Shown here: in pieces, positions 42,482 to 54,020 of the stretch | Numbering within the stretch: position 1 is the stretch's first letter | Layout: each line of letters opens with the position of its first letter | Assembly: GCF_001039355.2 (NCBI RefSeq) | Contig: NW_019776130.1 | Location: forward strand, 20,397 to 84,396 | DNA: 64,000 bases | From: Lingula anatina | Lineage: Eukaryota; Brachiopoda; Lingulata; Lingulida; Lingulidae | Direction of reading: 5' to 3' | The notes under the pieces: model-generated | What the model saw: only the letters and a program-made list of their open reading frames with translations | Databases searched by the model: none | What the model was told of the DNA's origin: nothing | Translations under genes and position numbers: made by a program

Positions 42482-44695
42482 AAATTCCCAGCCGAGTACC
42501 ACCAGCTCCTCCGCCGCACTTTGAAGCAAGAAATGGGACGAGATCCAATTCGAATTAAAGAACTTGGAGACGCTATTGAGGAATATAAGAATAACGATGT
42601 CCAAGACCCCGAAGACTATGCACAAAAGGCTACCGACCTTCTTAACTTCCACAAGGCAAAAGAAGGTAAGTTAAAACCTGGGAGAGCATAGGTAATATGG
42701 AGTTTTGCATTGACTTTGAATGCGTTAAGATGGTCAAAAACGTCCTTGGTTGAACCTTTGTAAACATTATAGTACTATACATGTTTACATCATATTTTAA
42801 AAACAAAAGAACTCGGGAATTTATCAGTCCAAATGAAAAGTGAATGAAAGCAGGAAAATATGTTTTGTCTTCTTTATTGTTTTCAGTTTCATCGAATGAA
42901 GAGAAAATTCTTGTTGATTAATACAAAATTAGTTTAAACTACAGCAATTGTGTTCCATAAATGTTTCAGACCTTGTCAGTGCCATGAAGAGACGCCATCT
43001 TGACGACCTGGAGAAAGCTCTTTCACAAGGCGCCGTGAACAACCTAAATCACGAGATGGACAAACTACTCGAGTTGGGGACAAGGATATTTGAAGAGCTG
43101 ACCAACCTCGATCTACTAAAGAAAGAAGTAAGGGCATTCCTTCAAATGTTTTGCTTCTTGTTGTATTGGCTCAAGTTTGACTAAATTGTTGAAGACGAGG
43201 TCGTTCATGAAAGATAGATCTGTTTTCGTACACGCTCTGCATTTTTTCCACGTGTCATCTGGTTAGTTTAGTTTTTTTTTTTTAAATCTTGAAGAGACGT
43301 TTAATAATAGCAAATTATTGATGAAATCGAAATCGAATCGAATTTTTGCATTTAATTATGCCGATATATGTCGATTCTATTATTACCACTGTTTTGATCC
43401 ATTTTTATTCGACTTCAAATGTAACTTTTGATAAAGGACAGTAATAACATATTTACAGGTGGACAAGCTGAACCAGAAGACCATCGCGGAGATAAAGGCG
43501 TACAACCATCCGTCCAATACTATCCATCAAATCATGATAGCTACCTTCATGCTACTGGGACATGATGAAAAAGAACTCCAGGTAAAATGGAAAGCTAGAC
43601 AAAAACTGTGTAACATATTTAGGGCTGTGTGTCAACCAAGTTACAAAAGACGCAGTTGAGTAAATTTGAAATTCGTGATTCCATTAAAAATTACAAGTCG
43701 GCGAAATCGTCCTACTGAAGGGTGGGAGTGGGATTCGTCCCAGGGTAAATATAGCAAATATAGCAATTTACCCCGCGTTTAGCTCAGTATGTCTGTCTAA
43801 AACCTAGATGAGTAAATCCCAGGTTGTCTTTGATAAGGGATAGGGCAAGTCTTTTACCCAAAATACAATTATTTTTTATTTTTTTAAAAATAAAATCTTT
43901 CTCGAAATTCCAGAGCTGGCAGAAGGTTCGTGCGCTGCTCGCTGAGCATGTTAAAGAGAAGATCAAACAGTTCGACGTGACCAACCTGACCATCGACACT
44001 GCCCTGAACGCCAAGAAACTCCTGGAAGGCTTCGAGCTGGAGAAACTGAAGGAAGTGAGCGTCATGATTGCAACATTCTTTGCCTGGGTAAGTGACATGA
44101 AAATTCATGCCGGATGTGAATTTGACAGAAATGAAATTGTTTTTTTTTTTTTAATCTGAAATATGTAAATAGACTAGGTCTCGTTAGAAATTAGTTAAAT
44201 CACCATTTTTGTCTTCAAGTGATATATTCTGATTGTTTCTTACAGTTTATTACATTTTAAGTGTTTATTACAGCTGTGTAGTGTAAATAAAGTCATTTAA
44301 CCAGCATCCACTACGCTAAAAAGAAATTACTCCGCTCGCATATTATAATTAGTGTTTCAAATTGTATATTTTCTCTGAAATAAATACTACTACTACTACT
44401 ACTGCTACTGCTAGTAAAAACATCAAACCTTTATTTAACAAAGTGGATATCGTTTTGTTTCTGCAGTCTAATTAAGAACAATGTTAACTCTCAGTATGTT
44501 CTCCATTTAAGTCGTAAGACGGTGAGTTGGGGATATGTTAGTTAAAACTTCATTTTAGGATCTTTTTTAATATTCCAGTGCAAGGGGGTGATACGTGAAT
44601 CTATCACAAGAGTTGCAGACCAGGAATTGGAAAGGATGAGTAACCAGGCCAAGCCAATAGTCGGAGAAGTCAAGACGTCTAGGAAGATTTTCTAA
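37327..44695 (+). CDS. KY/hillarin-type transglutaminase-like protein with C-terminal dynein-stalk-like domain
   Basis: Twelve coding exons, phases all compatible: 37327-37470, 38087-38530, 38762-39006, 39284-39494, 39651-41159, 41360-41515, 41696-41747, 42492-42665, 42970-43127, 43459-43581, 43914-44087, 44579-44695; 1168 residues. A 5' non-coding part precedes (acceptor at 37277). M-G-S-T-P-S is an N-myristoylation signal. Residues about 55-120 are Pro/Tyr/Gln-rich. Residues about 200-340 are a transglutaminase-like fold as in kyphoscoliosis peptidase. The usual catalytic Cys position appears to be Lys266 (K-G-C-H, a Cys two residues on) and the catalytic His is replaced by Gln310 (G-Q-W-N-A-V-Y); Asp324 is kept, so it is probably not an active enzyme. 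N-E-F-Y-F-L-T-D-P follows, then four KY-type beta repeats. Residues 922-1031 are coiled coil. Residues 1032-1168 resemble the dynein heavy-chain microtubule-binding stalk tip (I-A-E-I-K-A-Y-N-H-P-S, F-M-L-L-G, K-Q-F-D-V-T-N, F-A-W-C-K). A myristoylated membrane-microtubule linker is inferred. Confidence 0.85.
42423..42479. repeat. (ATT/GTT)n microsatellite at the 3' splice site of KY exon 8
   Basis: Trinucleotide array ending 12 bases before the exon start at 42492; it forms most of the polypyrimidine region. Confidence 0.9.
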
Positions 44696-44988
44696 AGTAT
44701 TGATGCTTTCGGTTTGAGCACCTTGCTGAGCCGATGTTTTTAACATATTACAATTCTAGAGATTTGGAATGTTTTAATTTTAATACCAGTTTTGAAGGAC
44801 TGTACAATATGCTCATAGTAAAAACAGACACTATGCAGTTGAATGCTCATCTTTTTTTAGATATTCTTATCTGTAATTTAAGGGAAATTTCTCCGTCCAA
44901 TTTGTGATATCATGCTATTGTCTTTCGTGCCACACGTTATAGCGTAGGCCATATTACTAATGACTAAAAAAGCACTCAAAGAGGGCAG

Positions 44989-45235
44989 ACCTCCGCCAAG
45001 GCAGCAAAGTCTCCATCCAATGCCGTTTCACCCCTAAATTTTCGAGATGTTTGATTATTGATCCGGATCACCACCAAAAACTAATCATCTGTTCCTTGGC
45101 CCATCTCTGACCGTTCCTGAAAATTTTATCAAAAGCGGTCCGTAACTTTTTCAGTTATGTTGATGACAGACAGACAAACAGAGAAACAAACAGACAAACA
45201 AACAGGGGTGAAAACATAACCTCCTTGGCGGAGGT
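44989..45235. mobile_element. MITE/SINE-like repeat with ACCTCCGCCAAGG ends, in the KY 3' UTR
   Basis: Bounded by ACCTCCGCCAAGG and its exact inverse CCTTGGCGGAGGT, with an internal run of CAGACAAACA-type words. It lies between the KY stop codon and a poly(A) signal, so it is probably transcribed in the 3' UTR. Confidence 0.65.
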
Positions 45236-45451
45236 AATTATGTACAGTATTTTGTATACTAGCCATTGTGATACCTAGTTGGTGCTTTGTATTTAAAAGC
45301 TGAAAGTATTTTACATTTTAGTACACAGAGATGTAGGCGGATGTTTTTATTTCTTTTACAACTTATATATCTGTATTATAAACAAGAATGTACATCTGTG
45401 TAGTTTCTATGCATATAACATTAATTGCCTTCTATAACTTTATTTTTTCTA

Positions 45452-45457
45452 AATAAA
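45452..45457 (+). terminator. Poly(A) signal of the KY-type gene
   Basis: AATAAA about 760 bases after the stop at 44693-44695, the best candidate before the next, opposite-strand gene. Confidence 0.5.
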
Positions 45458-46535
45458 GAATGCCACCATGATGATTGTCGTACGATCTTTATTGACAATA
45501 AAAAAGTTGCTTCAAAATATACAGGTCACTTCTGTCCTAAACTTCAATTAAATGTTTTTAAAATATGTTTTTCTTCTTAAAAATACTTTACAAATTTATT
45601 ATAGAAAAGGGGTATACACTTAAAATGTGCTCACTGGTATTAACTTTATACAAACCGTCTGAATATTTTTACTGTGAGAAAAAATTGTAAATACTGATTT
45701 CCCAAGTCGTTGTAAATGGTCCAATCTTGCCATCAAAAGAAAAAAAACAGGAGTTGATAACAATTCATTCCTATCCGTTCTGTCACAATGTATACATTGA
45801 AAAATATTTTTTAAGATTCCTCTCTTAAAAACAGAATGCAATAAATCGACAAGTATTTGTTATACATGTAACCGTGTTTTTATTACAGGTGTATTCCTTT
45901 CAACGTTCCTTTTTCTCCTTTTCATTTTCTCAAATTTTAAGTGCGTTTTAAATTATCACCATGAAAATATCCTGTAAAAGACGGCTTATACTGTATCCCA
46001 AATACAAATCTAATTAAAACAATAAAAGAGGCTCTCTAAGATATGATCCTACATAGTGATTTATATCCATAAGAGGGTAAATATGTTATTTAATAAAATA
46101 GAAAAAAAGGAAAAAACTTATATTATCGGTTATCAACAAAATGGAAGTGCATTGTCAAACATAAAGACAGCACGTCACTTGCATACGGGTATAGCTAGAA
46201 CGCTACTGTAACACAGATCCAAATCATTTGTTCTGGGAATAAAAAAAACGTGTTTTATGTCATCTTGTACGTGCCCCTTCTAGCGCCCTGTCACTTGACA
46301 CCTATTCTCTTGATTCTGTAATGCTGCACTAAGTCGACACTTTGTATACCATTCATCAGTCAACCTCTGAACATTTTTTTTTTCATTCAAAATCATACGT
46401 TCGTGATGCATCCTTTCAAAAGATGCATTCAGACAAGCGCTATTTAAGACCGGTAACAGTTCCAACTCCCGTCATTAGGCGACCACCATCACCAAACCCT
46501 CACACAATAGAATACAACTACCCAGGCCATGGAAG

Positions 46536-47675
46536 TCAGGCATCTATTTGACCATCACTGTCATCAACGTACGGAATGTTTTCGGGGTCATAAGGCTTCA
46601 GTGGCTCCTCAGGTGAGGTGACTCTTTCTGGCGACCCATCAGCGGTTGGGGAAGGATTTAGAGCGACTGCTGCTGGGCCTCTTTCCTGGCGAGGTTTTCC
46701 TGCAGCCTTCCGTCGTTTGTGGTAGAAAAGAAAAGCAACAAGGACGATAGCGATACCCGCAACTGCAATTGCCACAATGGGACCGATGGTCACAGCCAAG
46801 GCGGCACTGGAGACGATGGCAGCTTTAATGATGAAAAGAGCAAATTTTGGCATGCGATAATAATTATATCTGTCAGATCAGTCACGCACAAGTATTATAT
46901 ATTGATTGAAATACCTTATTTACTACGTCCTCATTGACAAAAGTGCATAAATGCATATGTAAAATATATATCAAAATCTATAAAAACATAATATATTGAC
47001 TTGCATTTTGAAAAAACTAAATGGAGGACAAATCATACAAAACGTTAGTTAGCTTTTATCAATTATTATGAATGTATTTTATCTGCCATATAAAAAAATG
47101 ATGATTGTGAGTGATACAGTCTAGCCATTTAAGGGCTAATCACAAGTTCGTGAACCGTTGAGAAAAACATTATAACAACCATGGAAGTACGTGTTAACAA
47201 CGCACCATATCATGAGTATGAAAAACTCACCTGGGGGTTCAGGTTTGATGCACGAATAGACCACTTTCAGGTAATTCTGCCCCCCTAGAGACCCACAAGG
47301 ATTTAAGGTGGTGGTAGAAAATATGTCCTTGAAGCTGAGCACACAGACCGGTTTTTGTAAACAGGTCATCCACACCGCACTCTCTGTCAGGTCCGTGTGG
47401 TTCATGCAGTGTTGTGAACATGGGCCAGAGGGCGCTGATGTATTCAGCCCATTACATGTTTCACAAGGATAAGATTTATCCTGTCCATAGCCTGCCGACT
47501 CCAGAGACACTACATGGTCCTTTGGCTGGTCGCAAGACAGTGTCACGTTGCCCATACCACAGACAAACGCCATTAAGGGAGGGACGACGTGTTCGGCTGT
47601 AGCTGTTCCATAGAAAACGCAGAGTCCTGCTAGGACATACACGTATATATGCCCGGGAATTTTATTGCGATACAT
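46536..47675 (-). CDS. Single-pass membrane protein with SUEL-type (rhamnose/galactose-binding) lectin domain
   Basis: Two exons: 47675-47231 and 46822-46536, joined in phase 1, 243 residues. A signal peptide (about 1-27) is followed by one SUEL-type lectin domain (about 38-143): N-V-T-L-S-C, V-V-S-L-E-S-A-G-Y-G, paired cysteines, V-C-V-L-S-F-K-D-I-F-S-T, N-P-C and Y-L-K-V-V-Y-S-C. Exon 2 encodes a transmembrane helix (A-I-V-S-S-A-A-L-A-V through V-L-V-A-F-L-F-Y), a basic stop-transfer (H-K-R-R-K) and a cytoplasmic tail rich in Pro/Glu ending Y-D-P-E-N-I-P-Y-V-D-D-S-D-G. SUEL lectins bind rhamnose or galactose; many are secreted with two or three domains, so a single domain on a type I membrane anchor suggests a cell-surface glycan receptor. 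Carbohydrate specificity cannot be read. Function in recognition or adhesion is inferred. Confidence 0.8.
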
Positions 47676-47699
47676 TTGTGATATCCGAGGAAGCGTCCT

Positions 47700-49080
47700 A
47701 CATAAGCACTAAAAACGACGTTGTATATCTTAAATCACAGGGTTGCTGCTTGTATGTGTTGATATTAGTACAATTAAGAGTACCACAGCCAAGTCTCATA
47801 CATTTCTTCAGTCTCTTGCCTTCTTCTCTTTGAACCGTCTCCAACGTTCAGTAAGCATTTTGAAAGATCTAAACTCTGAAATGAAACTTTTGTCGTTGGT
47901 CTATTATTAGACTGTGACGTGTGACTAACAGCTTTGGCGGTTACAAGCCCAGTGTTTATATTAGTTTATATGCACGATTTCAAAAGGTTGTTCGCTATTG
48001 ATTGTGAAGAAAGGTTTACTTTTCTTTTGTCCCTTGTCGATGCTTTTTCTAAAAAGTGTGCCGTGACCTCTTGGTCAGGAACACGTGTAAATACAACGCG
48101 AAGGAGTAAGAGGTAACGCAGTCTTATCTTACTGTGTTTGCGGAACGTAACTTCTTTAATCCCTGAGCACCTGTGAAGACGAAATGTACCCACGTTCACC
48201 TTAACTGTCGTTCATTTATGCAGGCATATAGCCAAATCAATATACCTTTACGCTGTCAGTATCTAGCATGGTCTGTTTGTTTGAATATAGCTGTGGAACA
48301 TATCAATACATGTATATATCCGGTAGAGGCCAGCTTTGAACGCCACTTAACCTGCATGTTCACCGACTTGTCCGGACTGGTTTTATTCACAGAACATTAA
48401 GCATTTATTGTTAGCTGGCCAGGTGACCTATATAATTATCTTGAAATTGTCGCGCACCTTTCACGAGTACCTACATGTAGATTTAGTTTGTTTCCTACGG
48501 TATTAAAATAATCCTACCCCGTATATACATATAACTATACTACTATAGTTTATTCAAATGGTAGGCCCTGCGTTTTATTTCTTTAACCGGCTGACATATC
48601 GGCATATTAAAAGACATGCACTGTGTATCTTGAAAATGTGTGCACTCTTTAAGATTAAAATTTACTATTTCATATTAGGAACCGGATAAATGCGTGTGGG
48701 TAACCACAACTGCATCTGTGATTACATCGTTATTTATGTGACAAAGAACCTTGACGAAGATCTGTCACCTGTTCTTTGTTGAGAGTGACAAGGTGGAGTA
48801 TTTTTAAGATTGATGAGTAAATGAACGCAGCGATTTTTGATATAAAAAAACATATCGTATTTGGTCGGTGGGCTATTCACTGCACATTTGTATATGGGTT
48901 TTAATTTCATAAGTCTTAATATTAGAAATAATCAAAAATAAATAAACGAATAAAGACATCTCTATTAAACTAAGGCTCATAGTGCTCAGTTTTCATTGAA
49001 ATTCAAAATTGGTCCTATATCACACATTATATGATTTAAATTCTTTCAGGTCAAATAATATTGCAAAGTTTATGCACGCT
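47700..49080. other. Intergenic; no gene seen
   Basis: AT-rich DNA without a convincing exon. The portion next to 47700 would carry the promoter of the lectin gene; no clear TATA-type element stands out. Confidence 0.4.
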
Positions 49081-49249
49081 ACCCTCTACCAGGGCCACAG
49101 AATTTTTCACCAGATTTTCACAGAATTAATTAAGGGTTATTCTCTGTACTGGTTAAATTGTAGCCTACTGTTTAAATTAACGGTCATTCTCTGTACTGTG
49201 CCTCAGCCAAAATTTCCACATAGTAATATTTGCGGGCCTGGTAGAGGGT
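49081..49249. mobile_element. Small MITE with ACCCTCTACCAGG ends
   Basis: Left end ACCCTCTACCAGGGCC and right end GGGCCTGGTAGAGGGT are inverted repeats about 170 bp apart. The interior repeats ttctctgtactg. The target duplication is not clear. Confidence 0.6.
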
Positions 49250-51130
49250 GGATAAATGTCACGCTGTAAGAAAAATCATAAAAAAAAACGCCGCGATATA
49301 TTCTCTACATATTTTTTTTTTCATTTGTCTTCGTCATCCACATCAATCATATTGGTCAGATTTATTTCGTTATACGCGAAAAAAATCTTTCTGGACATTG
49401 ATGTCCTTTGTTTGCACGACTGTCCACAACACACCTGCAGTGACCCTAGCTGACCTCAAGGGGTCAAGCATGACAGACACTTCTTAGTCCACCGCTAGGT
49501 GACGCGATTATTTTGACGGCAAGAGGTGCTGCCTGTTGAACATTAAATAAAACAATTTTGAACCCACTGTACAAATGTCACCATTGCCTGTATCTCTCAG
49601 AATTATTCAAACAGGTGTCAAGGAGGAAGGCAGGGAGGGAGAGAGGGAGACAGCTTAAAAGGAGACTATTTAATTTTTGCTCGCAAATGATGAAGGCGCC
49701 ATTTTAGTATTTAAGTATTATTTTTAAGTAGCGAGAAGTAGATGTCTTGCCAATTGAAATAACCAAGTTGCCAAAATAGGTGATGTGTATTGCACCAAAA
49801 ACTGTCAAGTAAAAGGAATATTCATTTAAACTTATTTTTAGAAAGGACGCAAAAGTAATTGTTGTTAGTTTTGTTGTGATGTATTCAAGTGATTTAAGAA
49901 AAGAACGTTTCAGCTTATTCTGTCTTGTTACAATAATCATAATAGTAAAAATGTAATTCCTTATACTACTATGCTCTTCTTTATTGTCATTTTGTTGAGT
50001 CGTACATTGTCGAGATCCCTTCGATAGAAATACTACTTAGACGTTTTTCCAAATCATAGGAATTGTGAAATTATAATCACAAGAACAACTGCAAATACTA
50101 CTGTCATGTACCCGGTACATGTGTTACCTTTGAAAAAATGTTTGAACTGTTATTCTCATTCATTATTCTTACTGCAAAAGCTATATACTTCTCATAACGT
50201 ATTAGTAATAAGTGTGTATTCTTGGTGAATGAAATTTTACCAGATCACTTAAAAATATTGAACACCAAAATAAATTTCTTGTAAACCCTTCCCTATTTTA
50301 TTTATTATGTGTTAATCTGTATATAATCATCAAGTCATGTCGACATCCGATCTTCTTTTTTCACTAATTTCCTTCGTGAAACTGTAACTTCATATTTTTG
50401 TGATCTTTTCTGAAAATTGTAAATGCACCAACAATGACACTTGTATACAGTTTATAGGACATTTCGGACCAACAATCCAAAGTACGGTCTTTAACTCGCG
50501 TACGGTGAATTTTTTCTCTTCACCTCCTCTTCACTTCCTATGCGAGCGAGACCCAGATGTGGTACATGTAGACGATATATTGTCATGGCTCCATGCAACT
50601 GATACATTTACTTATGTCCCGATGTTTGTAGGAAATAAATATCTGTTTTCCAGGTAACCTGAATTTTTTTTTATTTTGAAGTCTCACGTCACAATAAAGT
50701 CTAGAAAATGACAGTTCCAGTTTTCTCCTAGTCTACCCAATACAACATCAGTCTGTTTAACAAGCGTAATTTTAGAGTAAAATCCTTTCCCTGAGCACTC
50801 TGCGCTTAACATACTCTAAGTACCGGTCGTTTAAATATATATTAACTGCAAATTGACATTTTTTTTCAGAGGCAGCGTGAAGAGATATTTTCGTCTGTTT
50901 GACCGCCTTGAAATGATTTTTGATTCCTGTTTTGGACAGATCGCAGCTAACTTTTTGTCAAGATCCTTCGTGCTTTGTCGGTGTGTTTGTCTAGATGTTC
51001 CTTCAGAAATTCTATCAATTTCGTCGACAAATTCAAATTCCTCTGGTGCACTGACAGTCCAAGGTCGACCATTCACTGCATTTTAGCAGCGGATCATATC
51101 ATCCTATTTTGTTGAGGAATATCTCATTGT
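49250..51130. other. Intergenic; no gene supported
   Basis: Contains a purine-rich run at 49619-49650 and, at 50831-51086, an open frame on both strands without splice partners or a recognised motif. Confidence 0.4.
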
Positions 51131-51137
51131 TTTTAGC

Positions 51138-51247
51138 CACCTGCGCCTACTGTTTACCCGAAATTCATTCAAGTGCACCTGAACGACGAGGGCACCTGTC
51201 AATCAGCTGTCACGTGCACGCGTTGTGTGGCAGGTGATTGACAGGTG
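51138..51247. promoter_or_regulatory. Dense E-box cluster with a perfect 13-bp hairpin
   Basis: E-box hexamers lie at 51138 (CACCTG), 51176 (CACCTG), 51193 (CACCTG), 51204 (CAGCTG), 51211 (CACGTG), 51231 (CAGGTG) and 51242 (CAGGTG): seven in 110 bases, five of them CACCTG/CAGGTG. CACCTGTCAATCA at 51193-51205 is exactly inverted at 51235-51247. It resembles a bHLH or Snail/ZEB-type regulatory module; its target gene is unknown (the nearest downstream plus-strand gene is the receptor at 54021). Confidence 0.4.
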
Positions 51248-51548
51248 TCATCACATTGCAGCACTTACTGTACTTTTCGATTTTGGCATTGTAGTAGTTT
51301 TAGGCAATGATTTTATTTTAGCATTTTCTATGAAAGCGACCGACTCAAAAATTCAACATGTTGGACATAATATGGCGCTAAAGCTAACAAAAACCATGTA
51401 AGATAATTTTAAAATCCTACACTCAAACTTTCGGGTCGTATTTTTATTCACACGATGTACACGTAATTTTTGTACAAAATAAGATATTAAAACGGAATTG
51501 TACTGCGTCCCAAAATATTTAGGTATTACAACTTGAAGGAAATTATAA

Positions 51549-51582
51549 TGTATGTATGTGTGTGTGTGTGTGTGTGTGTGCA
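51549..51582. repeat. (TG)n microsatellite
   Basis: TG run preceded by TATG words. Confidence 0.85.
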
Positions 51583-51599
51583 CGCGCACATGCCAGCGC

Positions 51600-54020
51600 A
51601 TTCACCTTTTGAGAGGGGGGATAGTGATATAATTCTTACTAATTCCTAAAACGTATGCGTTAATTTCAAGTTTGAAATAAAGAGATACTTGTTTTAACTG
51701 AACAATAAAAACCCAGCCTTTGCTTTTATGCATCTTTAGAATAAATAATGGATAAGGTTAAGGTGAGGTCAGATGATCGTTAAAAATCATTACCTTCTTG
51801 CATAAACAATTAATATTTTTCGCCTATAGTTTGCATACCTCCTTTAAATCCCGATGCCAAATTACAAGTTTTTGTCCCCCCTCCAATGATGGGTTTTAGA
51901 CAGTATGCTCCTTTAACATTTTTGACATCATATGGTATTTGGTAGTCCAAAAAGTAGGCTAAAAACTGTCACACGAATCTTCGTATAATTCAAATTCATT
52001 CTAGAACATAACATATAGCAAAATGTCATTGTTCGTTTTCGTAGAATATTTAAAATCACAAAAGTATACAGAAAGAAAACTTTCCAGCTACTTGTAATAT
52101 GACACGTACCCGGTACCTTCTACCTTCCACTTTCATGGAAAAGACAGATTATCATATCAAGGAAGTTAGGAAAAATAACCTATAAATGATTTAAGCGGAT
52201 AAATTCTCGTTTCTGTTAAACCCTAATTAATCAGGGACTGCATTTGTTTAAGTCTTCTGGCATTGCTAATGGGAGGGCGTAATCAATCAATGAAATGGAA
52301 TCCTCCGTATTATGCCTCCTGGAAATGCATTTTTGCACACGTCACCTGCGATGTCATCTATCTCTTGAAAAAAATTGTCTATCAACCCTTGTGGCCGAAT
52401 GACATCAATAGTTCCGGCGAGAAAGATGTATCTTACAAGAAAGAAGCTTTAAAAAGACATACAGTCAGAGTAAGACCTTTATAACCCATTTCACAACCCC
52501 AAGAAGAAATTTGTATTTCTGAAGTTTTCAACATTTCCTTTAAATCACCAAGGTACGAATTTTCGAAAACCATTCACACAATTACAAACATTAATCCATT
52601 TTGTGCTCTACGTTTCAAGTTTTGGAACCATTATGAGTTTTAATTGGGGTAGAGATTATAGAATGTAACGGTTTTGGATAAAGGGTATACCGGCTTGGTA
52701 AGGGAAAATCAACCTGTGCTCATTCACTGGGAATTAACAGATACAATATAACACTCACAAAAAAATGCAGAGATAAAACAACAAAATGAAATATCAATAT
52801 CACTTATGAATAAACCCTCGTAAATTTGCTGATATTGTCTGTCTTTTCTTCCAGCAAATTTACTTGAGTTTGCCATCATTGTCATCCACCCAAGAACAGC
52901 AACTGATTTTGATCTATTACTTTGAAAAAAGCCCACTCCCCAAAAATGATGAGAAGAGGATTTTCAAAATTGGGAAATTGCGCATTGCGAACAACTATAA
53001 ATCTGCTGTCGGTAGACCAATAGACCAAGATGTAGTCCAAGTAAATTCTTCAGAAAACCCACGTAGAGGGGATGGGTAGATATCCGTTTCCTGGTGTGTG
53101 TTTAAGTGAACAGTCCGTGGGGGTGGAGTTACATGTCAGTTAATACAAGAAGGAAATACGTGATCTAAGACAAGAAAGCAAAAAGCAATACCACTGCCAC
53201 CAATGCCGCCGCTAATCAACGTGGGAGTTTCGAGTAGATGTTCTACGTGCTGTATGTTCCCCAACTACCTCGCTACTTTATCCAATCATTAACTTAATCA
53301 GCTCATAAATGTAGAAAAATGTCATTCCGTTATTCCGTTACTGATGGCTTCGTGGCATATTTATCAGAATTGAGGTTACCATCTAAAACCACGGTGTCAA
53401 TTAAGATTGCGGATGTCAGGCATTACGATTACCTGGGTCTTAAATTCCTATCAAAAGGAATTTCGTTATAAATGACAGCATTTACTTAAATGAAGGTATA
53501 GACATTTCCCAATACTATTTTCCTACCCTTTGCACAAGGCTCTTGGATAATCTTTTTTCCACAAGAAGCAGGGGATTTCACTAAAGATTTAAAACCATGG
53601 CAAGCTATCATAACAAGACACACCCTTTAGTCTGAAAAAGGAACTAATAGTTTTTCTACATTCATTTTCTGTCTTGAATGTAGTTAAGGAAATGATAGTT
53701 ATTTTACAAACGCGCTTAATACCAAGGCTTTAGGTAACTTAGGTCGTATCTTAAAAGATGCGCCTGGCGACATTTACCACCAGTTAGTGGATACGTTTTC
53801 AAGACAAACCTTCATTCTACGGTACCATATAGCAAGGGCGGAATCTTACCTTTAAACTTTGATAAAGTGGACATAGCTCTTAAGGTAGATGACGATTTAA
53901 ATTTAACCAAAGCAACGAAGCAGCTTTCACCCGGAACTGTGCACTTTATAACTTAGTTATTTGCATAGATCAAGCGGACTTCTCGACATAGTTTCATCTG
54001 ACAGAACTAAAAAATTATAT
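51600..54020. other. Upstream region of the receptor gene; no gene recognised
   Basis: Short open frames (for example around 52263-52484 and 52864-53079) lack motifs and splice support. The 5' UTR and promoter of the receptor should lie in the last few hundred bases. Confidence 0.4.

Noticed and set aside
42324-42548. Asn-rich 74-codon minus-strand ORF
   Set aside because: Translation of the trinucleotide microsatellite plus the antisense of KY exon 8.
50831-51086. Open frames on both strands, the minus one reading like a charged protein
   Set aside because: Overlapping frames, no family match I recognise, and no convincing partner exons; left as intergenic.
53961-54020. 20-residue N-terminal extension of the receptor
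   Set aside because: Begins with TTG; the ATG at 54021 is followed directly by a signal peptide.
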